This document shows, piece after piece, positions 1-7,481 of a DNA stretch of 44,598 bases. The position numbers and the translations under genes are program-made. The stretch is from Candidatus Latescibacterota bacterium (GTDB lineage: Bacteria > Latescibacterota > UBA2968 > UBA8231), in assembly GCA_020852055.1 (NCBI GenBank), contig JADZBP010000019.1, forward strand, positions 1 to 44,598, written 5' to 3'. How positions within the stretch are numbered: the first letter of the stretch is position 1; each line of letters begins with the position of its first letter. The notes under the pieces are model-generated. The model saw only the letters and a list, made by a program, of their open reading frames with translations. It had not been told where the DNA came from and searched no databases.

Positions 1-63
1 ATCATCTTTATAATCCATTTGATAACAATAGTTTGAATTCGAATCTTCCCTTTTTTCCTGCGG

Positions 64-80
64 TCGGCATCCCCTTTGCT
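64..80 (+). promoter_or_regulatory. Candidate sigma-54 (-24/-12) promoter
   Basis: The sequence has GG at 66-67, exactly ten bases, then GC at 78-79, and reads GGCA...TTTGCT. This fits the -24/-12 pattern GGCAC-N5-TTGCT apart from two positions. It lies about 88 bases before the ATG of the Spy/ZraP-like gene. The same strand carries an NtrC-family sigma-54 activator at 6112-7470, so a matching regulator is nearby. The 60 bases upstream are AT-rich, unlike the rest of the window, as is common for enhancer or IHF regions. This is a motif match only. Confidence 0.45.
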
Positions 81-167
81 ATTCCCTTGCACAGCCGCGA
101 GTGTCAGGCGGTTGGCAGGCAAACCGGTCAAGCGCCTGCACCCAAACAACACACAAGGAGAATGGCA

Positions 168-857
168 ATGAGAAAGACATGGATCCTCGCCGGCGCGTTG
201 CTGGTGGTGGCGGTTTCGGCTATGCAAGTCAGCGCCCATGGCAACAAAGGTGGGCGGGGCGGCATGGGTATGGGTATGGGCCGCGGTGAGGGCATGGGCA
301 TGGTGAAGGGCACCCGCGCCGGCCTGGCCAACCAGTTGGGCCTGACGGCGGACCAGCAGACGAAGCTCGATGCCCTCAAGGCCACCTATGAGGAAAAGGA
401 AAAGGCGCTGCGCGACGAGGAACAGGCTGCCTTCAAGGCCCTGCTCACCACCGAGCAGCAGGCTGCACTCGACGCCGCTGCCGCTGCCCCCGTTGGCAGA
501 GGCCATCACCGCGGCGGCCCGGTAGTGAATCTCACCACCGAGCAGCAGACCCAGTTCGAAGCGCTGCGCACCGAATTCCGCACTCAGCACGATGCCTTGC
601 GCACCGAATTCCAGACCGCTTTCGAGGCGCTGCTCACCGCCGACCAGAAGACCAAGCTGGCCACCTTGAAGGCCGCCGGTCCCTTTGGCGATTGTATCCG
701 GGGCGAACTGCCTCCGGGTATTGGCGCTACGGGCACCACCGATACCGGTACCGGGAGCACCAGCGCCACGTCCGCGGCCAAGGCCGTCGCCGAGGATGAG
801 CCGGCCGCCGAGCAGCCCGTCTCCTGGGGCCAGTTCAAGAATGCCGATTCAGAGTAA
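168..857 (+). CDS. Spy/CpxP/ZraP-like periplasmic protein with four LTxxQ motifs
   Basis: Exported 229-residue protein. Residues 1-23 are a signal peptide. Residues 24-50 are rich in Gly and Met (repeated GMGMG). Two helical modules follow, each with two LTxxQ motifs: LTADQ at 59 and LTTEQ at 93, then LTTEQ at 122 and LTADQ at 156. The motif defines the Spy/CpxP/ZraP family of periplasmic chaperones and metal-stress sensors, most of which carry one such module; here it looks duplicated. A HHR segment near 113 and the Met-rich stretch could bind metal (inference). The ATG at 168 is chosen because AAGGAG at 155-160 lies seven bases before it and the signal peptide starts there; another in-frame ATG at 162 is too close. 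A candidate sigma-54 promoter precedes it and a terminator follows, so it is probably its own transcription unit. Confidence 0.88.
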   Translation: MRKTWILAGALLVVAVSAMQVSAHGNKGGRGGMGMGMGRGEGMGMVKGTRAGLANQLGLTADQQTKLDALKATYEEKEKALRDEEQAAFKALLTTEQQAALDAAAAAPVGRGHHRGGPVVNLTTEQQTQFEALRTEFRTQHDALRTEFQTAFEALLTADQKTKLATLKAAGPFGDCIRGELPPGIGATGTTDTGTGSTSATSAAKAVAEDEPAAEQPVSWGQFKNADSE

Positions 858-866
858 GCAGGTTGC

Positions 867-906
867 CGGGCCAGCCTGCCGACCAGCAGACTGGCCCGTT
901 GTTTTT
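867..906 (+). terminator. Rho-independent terminator after the Spy-like gene
   Basis: The stem CGGGCCAG (867-874) pairs with CTGGCCCG (891-898). The loop folds further through CTGC/GCAG. A TTGTTTTT tract follows at 899-906. It begins ten bases after the stop codon at 855-857 and separates the Spy-like gene from the next cistron. Confidence 0.8.
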
Positions 907-950
907 GCCCTTGCGGGTTTTGTCCGGTTCCCGACCGAGGAGGTGTTCCC

Positions 951-1976
951 GTGAAAACGATGAGTTGTCTGGCTCTCGCCCTCATCCTCCTGGCCCATCC
1001 CACCACCGGCGCAGCTGCCCCGCGCGGTGGGCGCGAACAATCCGCCATCCGCCAGACCCTCGCCCAGTATCCCGAGGAAACACGCGAGGCCGCCTGCGCC
1101 GTGGCGGCTCACCCCGAGTTGCTGGTCCGGCTGGCCCGCATCCAACAACAATCAAGCGGTGACTTCGCCGAGGTGCTCGGTCCGTACTCGCGCCAGGACC
1201 AGGAGGCCCTGTGGGAGCTGGCCCGCTTTCCCGGATTGATGGCGGCGTTGGCCGAAGTGGACCACCGCGACGACGAGCAACTGAACCAGGTACTGGATCA
1301 GTACCCCGCCCAGATCGCCCCGCTGGCCCGCAAATGGGCCCGCCGCGATACCCGGGTGCTGGCCGAAATCGCCGCGCTGAACCAGCGGGCCGAAGCCAGC
1401 TCCGCTTCGCTGCTCTCGGCCTACCCGGCCCGGGCGCAGGAGCAGGCCCGTTTGCTCTTGCAGTCCCCCGAACTGGTGGAGATGCTGGTAAAGGACCTGG
1501 ATCAGGTGGTGTTGCTGGGCGACGCGTACCGGCAAGACCCCGAGGCGCTGCGGCAACAACTGGCCCAGTTGCCCCCGCAGAGTGCCGGCCTGGCCCGGCG
1601 GGCCAAGCGCCCGGTCGCCGACGACGAAGAGCCGGAACGGGCAACCGCTTCGCGCGGCCGTCGCTATGACTATGATCTCAACGGCCTCGACGACCCCGAA
1701 GCGCAAACCCAGGTAGAGGTCGTGTACCACCGCAACTACTACCAGTATCCCTATCCCTACTGGTTCGGTTATCCGAGCTGGTGCGGGCCCTCGGGCTGGT
1801 ACGCCGGTTTCAACTGGCGCCTGACCCCGAACGTTTCGGCGAGCATCGGCATCGAGGTGCCGGTGGTGCGCTGGCCGGTGCCGGTGTACCGACCCTATGG
1901 GCAGCGCCGCAGCGAGGGCAACTGGCACCCGCAGCCCGAGCGCGGACACGGCAAGCGCCGGCACCGCCGGCACTGA
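951..1976 (+). CDS. Exported helical-repeat protein of unknown function
   Basis: I do not recognise a family. The 341-residue product starts at GTG with GAGGAGGT a few bases upstream and has a signal peptide ending near AAA at 21-23. From about residue 55 to 211 there are four consecutive units of 39-40 residues (55-93, 94-132, 133-172, 173-211), each opening with a P-x-L-like helix (PELLVRLA, PGLMAALA, TRVLAEIA, PELVEMLV) and containing a central VLGPY/VLDQY/LLSAY-type element. That implies an alpha-solenoid. After an acidic linker comes an aromatic patch rich in Tyr, Trp and Pro (about 259-290), and the tail is basic and His/Arg-rich. It lies between the Spy-like gene and a DUF4136 lipoprotein, so an envelope role is likely; a peptide- or polymer-binding scaffold is only a guess. 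Confidence 0.75.
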   Translation: MKTMSCLALALILLAHPTTGAAAPRGGREQSAIRQTLAQYPEETREAACAVAAHPELLVRLARIQQQSSGDFAEVLGPYSRQDQEALWELARFPGLMAALAEVDHRDDEQLNQVLDQYPAQIAPLARKWARRDTRVLAEIAALNQRAEASSASLLSAYPARAQEQARLLLQSPELVEMLVKDLDQVVLLGDAYRQDPEALRQQLAQLPPQSAGLARRAKRPVADDEEPERATASRGRRYDYDLNGLDDPEAQTQVEVVYHRNYYQYPYPYWFGYPSWCGPSGWYAGFNWRLTPNVSASIGIEVPVVRWPVPVYRPYGQRRSEGNWHPQPERGHGKRRHRRH

Positions 1977-2038
1977 GCCGGACGGCAGCCTGCCCTGGCC
2001 GCCAACCACCCGCATCCCCTGGAAACCGAGGTGTCCCC

Positions 2039-2566
2039 ATGTACGCGCGTATCCCTTACCTGACGGCGGCTCTGCTGGCCCTGTACACGGCCTGTGCGCC
2101 GGTGAATGTGCGCTGGGATTACGATCCCCAGGCGGACTTCACCCAGTACCACACCTTCAACTGGCTGGCTGCCGACGACCGCGCCGATCGCGCCGACCAG
2201 GACTGGGACCATCCCTTCGTGGACAAACGCATCGAACAGGCCCTGATCAGCGCCCTCACCAGCAAGGGTTTCGAGAAGACGGCGGCCCAGCCGGACCTGC
2301 TGGTGGCCTACCGCTTCACCGTCAAACAGAAAACCGCCGTACACGTGTACGATCCCCCCAATCCGTACTGGGGACCGCAGCCGGCCCAGGTGCAGAACCT
2401 GCGCGAGGGCACCCTGATCATCGACCTGATCGACCCCACCAGCAGGCAGCTGGTCTGGCGTGGCTGGGGCGTGGGCGACGCCGAGGTGGCGACCCGTCCG
2501 GACCTGTCCCCGGAATATCTGCGGCGGGCGGTCAAGGAAATCCTGAAGAACTATCCCCCCTCTTGA
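2039..2566 (+). CDS. DUF4136-family lipoprotein
   Basis: The 175-residue product has a lipoprotein signal with lipobox LYTAC, giving lipidated Cys19. The mature part starts with VRWDYDPQADFTQYHTFNW-like sequence, continues with a conserved LLVAYRF strand and ends with a predicted helix carrying AVKEILKNYPP. This layout is typical of DUF4136, a family of small envelope lipoproteins with no established activity. The ATG at 2039 is preferred because it is directly followed by the signal sequence. It sits 62 bases after the helical-repeat gene and 24 before the Rieske-like gene, consistent with one operon. Confidence 0.85.
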   Translation: MYARIPYLTAALLALYTACAPVNVRWDYDPQADFTQYHTFNWLAADDRADRADQDWDHPFVDKRIEQALISALTSKGFEKTAAQPDLLVAYRFTVKQKTAVHVYDPPNPYWGPQPAQVQNLREGTLIIDLIDPTSRQLVWRGWGVGDAEVATRPDLSPEYLRRAVKEILKNYPPS

Positions 2567-2590
2567 GCCTTTGCGGGCGGAAGGAGCACG

Positions 2591-3097
2591 GTGTTGGCAG
2601 ACAACAAGCTGGTCGCCCTGAACCGGTCCCCTGCTCCATTGACCGAGGAACCCTCCTCGTCCGCACGGACGCGAGGGTCGGCGCTGATCCTGTTCGGCAG
2701 CCTGGCTGCCGCGGCGTTGGCCGCAGGCTGTGAGGGCCAGACCGATGGCAACCCTGCCGCCATCTCCCTGCCGGCAACCACCGAGGGCTCCTGCCCTCTC
2801 GACCTGAGTGCGGTGCAGTACGCAGTGCTGCAGCAGGTAGGCGGCGCGGTGATGGTGGTGGTGGATGGGCGGCGGCTGATCATCGCCCGCACCGCTGCCG
2901 ATACCTACACGGCCTATACGGCCACCTGTACCCACGAGGGCTGCAGCCTGCCCCTGCCCAGCACCAGCGGGGTCATCAGCCCCGGTCACGGGGCGTGTTT
3001 CGATCTGAATGGCCAGGTGCTCCGGGGGCCGGCCCGCCGCAACCTGGCGCAGGTGGTATTGCGTTTGGATGGGGAAATCCTGAACATCACTCCCTGA
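2591..3097 (+). CDS. Rieske-fold lipoprotein with a degenerate cluster site
   Basis: The 168-residue product has a long charged N-terminal region, a hydrophobic stretch and lipobox LAAGC (Cys47), so it should be membrane-anchored. Residues 113-118 read CTHEGC, the first cluster box of Rieske [2Fe-2S] proteins. The second box, normally CPCHG, reads SPGHG at 130-134, followed by the usual FDLNGQVL-x-GPA context. Cys113, His115 and His133 are kept. The second cysteine ligand is Ser130 and its disulfide partner position is Gly132, leaving Cys118 unpaired; an extra cysteine lies at 136. The fold is clear, but a standard cluster looks impossible. GTG at 2591 is used; TTG at 2594 has better spacing from GGAAGGAG and cannot be excluded. 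Confidence 0.82.
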   Translation: MLADNKLVALNRSPAPLTEEPSSSARTRGSALILFGSLAAAALAAGCEGQTDGNPAAISLPATTEGSCPLDLSAVQYAVLQQVGGAVMVVVDGRRLIIARTAADTYTAYTATCTHEGCSLPLPSTSGVISPGHGACFDLNGQVLRGPARRNLAQVVLRLDGEILNITP

Positions 3098-3142
3098 GAG
3101 GTGGTGCGTGTTCCCGAGATCTGGCACAGGGAGAAGGCGGAT

Positions 3143-4039
3143 ATGAAACGCGCGATGGCTGGCGCCGCACTTTGCTGGGGGTTGTTTATCGGTGCCGCCG
3201 GGTGCGGCAAACTGGCGATGGACAGCAGCTGGCGAACCCGGCAGATCACTGTCGACGGCGCCGACAGCGACTGGCAGGGGGCGGTGACCTACGTGGCCAA
3301 GGGCAGCACGGTGGTCAGCCTGCTCAACGACGAGCAGTTCCTGTATCTGCGCCTGGCCTCGGCTGACCGGGCCATCCAGGCCCAGATGATGCGGCTGGGT
3401 TTCACCCTGTGGCTCGATGCGCGCGGCGGCGAGGCGCAATCCTTTGGCATCCGTTTTCCCCGGGGCATGGGCGGCCGGGGTCGGCCTTCCGAAAATGGTG
3501 AAGAGGGGTGGGAGCCAGAGGGTGGTTGGCAGCAGCGGCCGGAGCGGGAACCAGGCAAAGAGCCGCCGGTCCTGGCACCAGGCCGGCCCGAGATCATCGG
3601 GCCTGGCAAGGGCGAGGGCCATGCCCTGACCGATCCGGATGCCGAGGGGATCGCGCTGGAGGTGGTGCAGGCCGGGGGCCGGCTGGTCTACGAGTTGAAG
3701 ATCCCCCTCGCCCGCGACGAGGCGCACCCCTATGGCCTTGGGGTCCAGCCCGGCCAGCAATTCAGCATCGGCTTCCAGACCCGGACGCCGGTCCAGGGGG
3801 CCAGGCGCAGAGGACGCGGGGGGGAGGGCGCGATGGAGCCGGGTGGCCTGGGCCGAGGCGATGGCGGCATGGGTCCAGAAGGCCCGGAGATGGGTGGCAT
3901 GGAGCCGCCGGGCATGGGTATGGGCGGGCGGGGCCCGGGTGGCCGCCGCGGGCCGGGGGCCGGCGTTGATCTGCCCCAGCCCCTGAAGCTCTGGGTCGAG
4001 GTCCGGCTGGCGAGCGCGCCCGAGGCGGTGAGCCCCTAG
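3143..4039 (+). CDS. Gly/Met-rich lipoprotein with a carbohydrate-binding-like N-terminal domain
   Basis: The 298-residue product is a lipoprotein with lipobox GAAGC (Cys21). The ATG at 3143 is chosen because the signal peptide begins there and a purine-rich site (GAGAAGG) precedes it. Residues about 32-225 contain ITVDGADSDWQGA, a strand pattern including YLRLAS, and FTLWLDARGG, resembling the family-9 carbohydrate-binding or DOMON-like beta-sandwich seen in exported proteins; the match is weak. A proline/glutamate-rich insert interrupts the domain. Residues about 226-274 are almost only Gly, Met, Pro, Glu and Arg with GMGMGG motifs like those in the Spy-like protein 3 kb upstream. Metal binding is an inference from that composition. 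It precedes the sensor kinase gene by 52 bases. Confidence 0.72.
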   Translation: MKRAMAGAALCWGLFIGAAGCGKLAMDSSWRTRQITVDGADSDWQGAVTYVAKGSTVVSLLNDEQFLYLRLASADRAIQAQMMRLGFTLWLDARGGEAQSFGIRFPRGMGGRGRPSENGEEGWEPEGGWQQRPEREPGKEPPVLAPGRPEIIGPGKGEGHALTDPDAEGIALEVVQAGGRLVYELKIPLARDEAHPYGLGVQPGQQFSIGFQTRTPVQGARRRGRGGEGAMEPGGLGRGDGGMGPEGPEMGGMEPPGMGMGGRGPGGRRGPGAGVDLPQPLKLWVEVRLASAPEAVSP

Positions 4040-4091
4040 CGGGGCGGCGGTGCGGGATGCGTCGGCCGGGGCCGGGCGCTAACTTAGTTAT

Positions 4092-6110
4092 ATGAACCGC
4101 CCCCTCTCCCCGGCCTTCAAGCCCACCTTCCGCCCCGGGTACCTGGCCGCCCTGGCCGGGGTGTTGATCGCCGCCCTGGGCGGGTTTGCCTGGTACGAAC
4201 TCCACACCTCCCGCCAGAACACCCTCGAAACCCTGGAACACAGCTCGGGTGCGCTGGTGCAGGCCATGGCCCGCGCCGGCGAAAACGCCCTGCGCGCCGA
4301 GGAGGAACTCGACCGCCTGGTGCAGGAACACCTCTTCAGCAGCGCCCGCAGCCTGGCCCGCATGCAGGCCGGCCATATGCTCAGTGACTCGCTGCTGGTG
4401 AAGGTGGCCGCCGAGCAGGGCCTGGCGCGCATCGAGGTTTTCGATCCCCGCGGTTCTCCCCTGTACAGCAGCAGCCCCCAGCCCATGGATCGCTTTGAGC
4501 TGGACTGGTGGTGGGAGGAGTTGGCCGAGGTGTACGAGGGCACGTCCAGCGAACACCTGGTGGTGCTCGAGGCCGCCGAACTCTATGCCGTGGCCACGCC
4601 CGGGGCGCGGGGCGGGGCTATCCTGGTGCAGGCCTCGGCCCAGTACCTGCACGAGCTGCGCCGGGCCGCCGGCATCGGCCGCCTGATCCGCGAGATCGGC
4701 GCCAACCAGGGCGTGGTCTTCACCGCCCTGCAGGATTCGGCCGGCATCCTGATGGGGTCCAGCGGGGTGGGGCAGTTGGGCACCATCGCCGGCGATCCCT
4801 TCCTCAGCGCGGCCCTGGCCGGCGCCGGACCGGTCTCGCGCACCGCCGAGTTCGGCGGGCAGGAGATCTTTGAGACGGTCATGCCCTTTGCGCCCGGAGG
4901 GCCGCCCCTGGGCCTGCTGCGGGTGGGGCTTTCGGTCGAGGCGGTGGAGGCCGAAAGACGTCGCGACCAGTTGCACTTGGTGCTGCTGGCCGGATTGCTG
5001 GCGGTGCTGGGGGCCGCCGGGGCCGGGGTGCTGACCATCCGCCAGAACTATGCCCTGCTCGACGAGGCCTATGCGCGGATGCAGACCTACAGCAGCCGCA
5101 TCCTGGCCCAGATGACCGATGCGGTGATGGCCATGGATACCGCCGGCCGCATCGAGGTGCTCAACCAGAGTGCGCAGGCCCTCTTTGGCACCACGGCGGC
5201 GGCGGCGACGGGCCGGCCCTACACCGAGGTGGTGGGTGCGGCCCTGCCCCCGGTCGACCGGGCCCTGCAGGAAGGGGCCGAAGGCCAGGAAGGGGCGCAG
5301 CGCTACCTGGTGGGCGGCGTGGAGCGCCTGCTCTCGCTGTCCACCTCGCTGGTGCGCAACAGCCGCGGCGAGGTGGAGACGGTGGTGGTGGTGGCCCAGG
5401 ACATGACCGAGATGGCGGCCCTGGAGGCCGACCTGCGCCGCGGCGAGCGCCTAGCTTCGATGGGCGCCCTGGCCTCGGGGGTGGCCCACGAGGTGCGCAA
5501 TCCGCTCAACGCCATCGGCATCATCGCCCAGCGGCTGGAGCGGGAGTTCGAACCCCAGCGCGACCAGCAGGAGTACCGGGGGTTGCTGAAGGTGGTGCGC
5601 GGCGAGGTGGCGCGGGTCAACCGCATCGTCGTGGATTTCCTCGGCCTGGCCCGCCCACCCGCCCTGGCCCGGCGCCCGGTGGACCTGGAGGAGGTCGTCG
5701 AGCAAGCGGTGGCCGCCCAGGAACCGCGAGCCCGGGCCAAGGGGCTGCGGGTGGAGCGGCACTACGGCGGGGTGGGGTCCTGGCCGCTGGACCCCGACCA
5801 GTTCATCCAGGCGGTGCAGAATCTGTTGAGCAACGCGGTGGAGGCCACCCAGAGCGGCCAGATCCGGGTGCGGACACGCCGCCGCGAGGATGGGGGGGTC
5901 GAGGTGGAGGTGGAGGACAGCGGCGAGGGCATCGCCCCCGAACACCTGGAGCAGATATTCGATCTGTATTTCACCACCAAAGCCGAGGGCACCGGCCTGG
6001 GCCTGAGCCTGGTGCACCGCATCGTCAACCAGCACGGCGGCGGGGTCCAGGTGCACAGCACCCCGGGCGCCGGCAGCCGCTTCACCCTGTATTTTCCCGC
6101 GAGTGATTGA
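4092..6110 (+). CDS. Membrane sensor histidine kinase, NtrB/ZraS-like, with PAS domain
   Basis: The 672-residue kinase has two membrane helices (about 17-36 and 294-316) flanking a periplasmic sensor of roughly 250 residues. A cytoplasmic PAS domain (about 333-440) follows, then a HisKA domain with phospho-acceptor His466 in AHEVRNP, an N box around 577-581 (NLLSN) and a G1 box with Asp609 (DSGEG), ending in GTGLGLSLV. This architecture is that of ZraS/AtoS-type kinases that phosphorylate NtrC-family regulators. The partner gene begins two bases after its stop. No clear ribosome-binding site precedes the ATG. The nearby Spy-like protein suggests the periplasmic domain senses envelope or metal stress, as ZraS does with ZraP; that link is inferred from position. 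Confidence 0.92.
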   Translation: MNRPLSPAFKPTFRPGYLAALAGVLIAALGGFAWYELHTSRQNTLETLEHSSGALVQAMARAGENALRAEEELDRLVQEHLFSSARSLARMQAGHMLSDSLLVKVAAEQGLARIEVFDPRGSPLYSSSPQPMDRFELDWWWEELAEVYEGTSSEHLVVLEAAELYAVATPGARGGAILVQASAQYLHELRRAAGIGRLIREIGANQGVVFTALQDSAGILMGSSGVGQLGTIAGDPFLSAALAGAGPVSRTAEFGGQEIFETVMPFAPGGPPLGLLRVGLSVEAVEAERRRDQLHLVLLAGLLAVLGAAGAGVLTIRQNYALLDEAYARMQTYSSRILAQMTDAVMAMDTAGRIEVLNQSAQALFGTTAAAATGRPYTEVVGAALPPVDRALQEGAEGQEGAQRYLVGGVERLLSLSTSLVRNSRGEVETVVVVAQDMTEMAALEADLRRGERLASMGALASGVAHEVRNPLNAIGIIAQRLEREFEPQRDQQEYRGLLKVVRGEVARVNRIVVDFLGLARPPALARRPVDLEEVVEQAVAAQEPRARAKGLRVERHYGGVGSWPLDPDQFIQAVQNLLSNAVEATQSGQIRVRTRRREDGGVEVEVEDSGEGIAPEHLEQIFDLYFTTKAEGTGLGLSLVHRIVNQHGGGVQVHSTPGAGSRFTLYFPASD

Positions 6111-6111
6111 G

Positions 6112-7470
6112 ATGGCAACCATTCTGGTCATCGACGACGAAGAGGTCCAGCGCGAGGCCCTGGCCGCCCACCTGCGCAAGCAGGGCTTCGAGGTCTTTTG
6201 CGCCGAGAACGGCCGGCGCGGCCTGGAGCTGCTGGGTCAACACCTGGTGGAGCTGATCATCACCGACGGGCGCATGCCCGAACTGGACGGCATGGGGGTG
6301 CTGCGCGAGGCCCGGCGGCTCAACCCGGCGGTCGAGGTGGTGCTGGTCACCGCCTACGGCAGTGTGGCCGGCGCGGTAGACGCCCTGCAGGACGGGGCCA
6401 GCCATTACCTGGAAAAACCCATCGACCTGGACGAGCTGGACCAGATCATCGCCCGCGCCCTGGAGCACCACCACCTGGTGGCCGAAAACCAGGACCTGGG
6501 CAAACAGCTGCATCAGCAGGTCGAGCTCAAGGGCATCCTTTCCGAGGACCCCGGCATGCAGCAGGCCCTCAGCGTGGTGGCCCGCGCCGCCCCCAGCCGG
6601 GCCACGGTGCTGATCCGCGGGGAGAGTGGCACCGGCAAGGAGTTGGTGGCCCGCGCCGTGCACGCGGCCAGCCCCCGCCGCGACGGGCCCTTCGTGGCCT
6701 TCAACTGTGCCGCCCTCAACGAGAACCTGGTGGAGAGCGAACTCTTCGGGCACGAAAAAGGGGCCTTCACCGGGGCCGAGCGCCAGCGCCTCGGGCGTTT
6801 CGAGCAGGCCCAGGGCGGCACCCTCTTCATCGACGAGGTGGCCGAGATCCAGCTCGAAGTGCAGGTCAAACTCCTGCGGGTGCTGCAGGAGCGCCAGATC
6901 GAACGCCTGGGCGGCAACCAGGCGGTGGAGGTGGATGTGCGCCTGGTGGCCGCCACCCACCGCGACCTGGAGGAGATGGTCCGCCAGGGCCAGTTCCGCG
7001 AGGATTTGTTCTACCGGCTCAATGTGGTGGGGGTGCAGTTGCCGCCCCTGCGCCAGCGGCGGGCCGACATCCCGGTGCTGGCCAGCGCCTTCCTGGCCCA
7101 CTTTGGCCGCGAGAACGGCCGCCAGTTGGCGGGGTTCTCGCGCGAGGCCATGGACGCGCTGATGCGCCACGCCTATCCGGGCAATGTGCGGGAGCTGCAG
7201 AACATCGTCGAACGCGCCGTGGTCATGGCCCGCGACCAGACCATTACCACGCTCGACCTACCCCCCGAGCTGCAGCGCGCCGAAGCGCCGGCCCCCGAGG
7301 TGGAGGCCCACACCCTGAGCGCACAGGTGGAGCAGTTGGAGCGCCAGGCCATCGCCGCCGCCCTCGACCAGGCCGGCGGGGTGCAGAGCCGAGCCGCCGC
7401 CCTGTTGGGCCTGACCGAGCGCAACCTGCGCTACAAGCTCAAGAAGTACGGGATCAAGAGCCGGGGTTAG
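6112..7470 (+). CDS. Sigma-54-dependent response regulator, NtrC/ZraR-like
   Basis: The 452-residue regulator has three domains. The receiver occupies about 1-120 with phospho-acceptor Asp52 (TDGRMP). The AAA+ sigma-54 interaction domain has Walker A GESGTGKE at 170-177, the GAFTGA loop at 217-222 that contacts sigma-54, and a FIDEV Walker B. A Fis-type helix-turn-helix occupies about 413-448. All residues needed for ATP hydrolysis and sigma-54 activation are visible. ATG at 6112 gives the normal receiver start; GTG at 6103 is in frame but would overlap the kinase. A plausible target is the sigma-54 promoter candidate at 64-80. The gene ends 11 bases from the convergent beta-barrel gene, and I see no terminator there. 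Confidence 0.95.
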   Translation: MATILVIDDEEVQREALAAHLRKQGFEVFCAENGRRGLELLGQHLVELIITDGRMPELDGMGVLREARRLNPAVEVVLVTAYGSVAGAVDALQDGASHYLEKPIDLDELDQIIARALEHHHLVAENQDLGKQLHQQVELKGILSEDPGMQQALSVVARAAPSRATVLIRGESGTGKELVARAVHAASPRRDGPFVAFNCAALNENLVESELFGHEKGAFTGAERQRLGRFEQAQGGTLFIDEVAEIQLEVQVKLLRVLQERQIERLGGNQAVEVDVRLVAATHRDLEEMVRQGQFREDLFYRLNVVGVQLPPLRQRRADIPVLASAFLAHFGRENGRQLAGFSREAMDALMRHAYPGNVRELQNIVERAVVMARDQTITTLDLPPELQRAEAPAPEVEAHTLSAQVEQLERQAIAAALDQAGGVQSRAAALLGLTERNLRYKLKKYGIKSRG

Positions 7471-7481
7471 TAGCTCTCTTC

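Noticed and set aside
9-14. Perfect TATAAT at the window start
   Set aside because: The -35 region would lie outside the window, so a promoter cannot be judged. It may serve the Spy-like gene besides the sigma-54 candidate.
1895-3760. Long open frame on the - strand (about 620 codons)
   Set aside because: It lies opposite five + strand genes with signal peptides, lipoboxes and ribosome-binding sites. Its product is low-complexity without a domain, as expected from GC-rich third-position bias.
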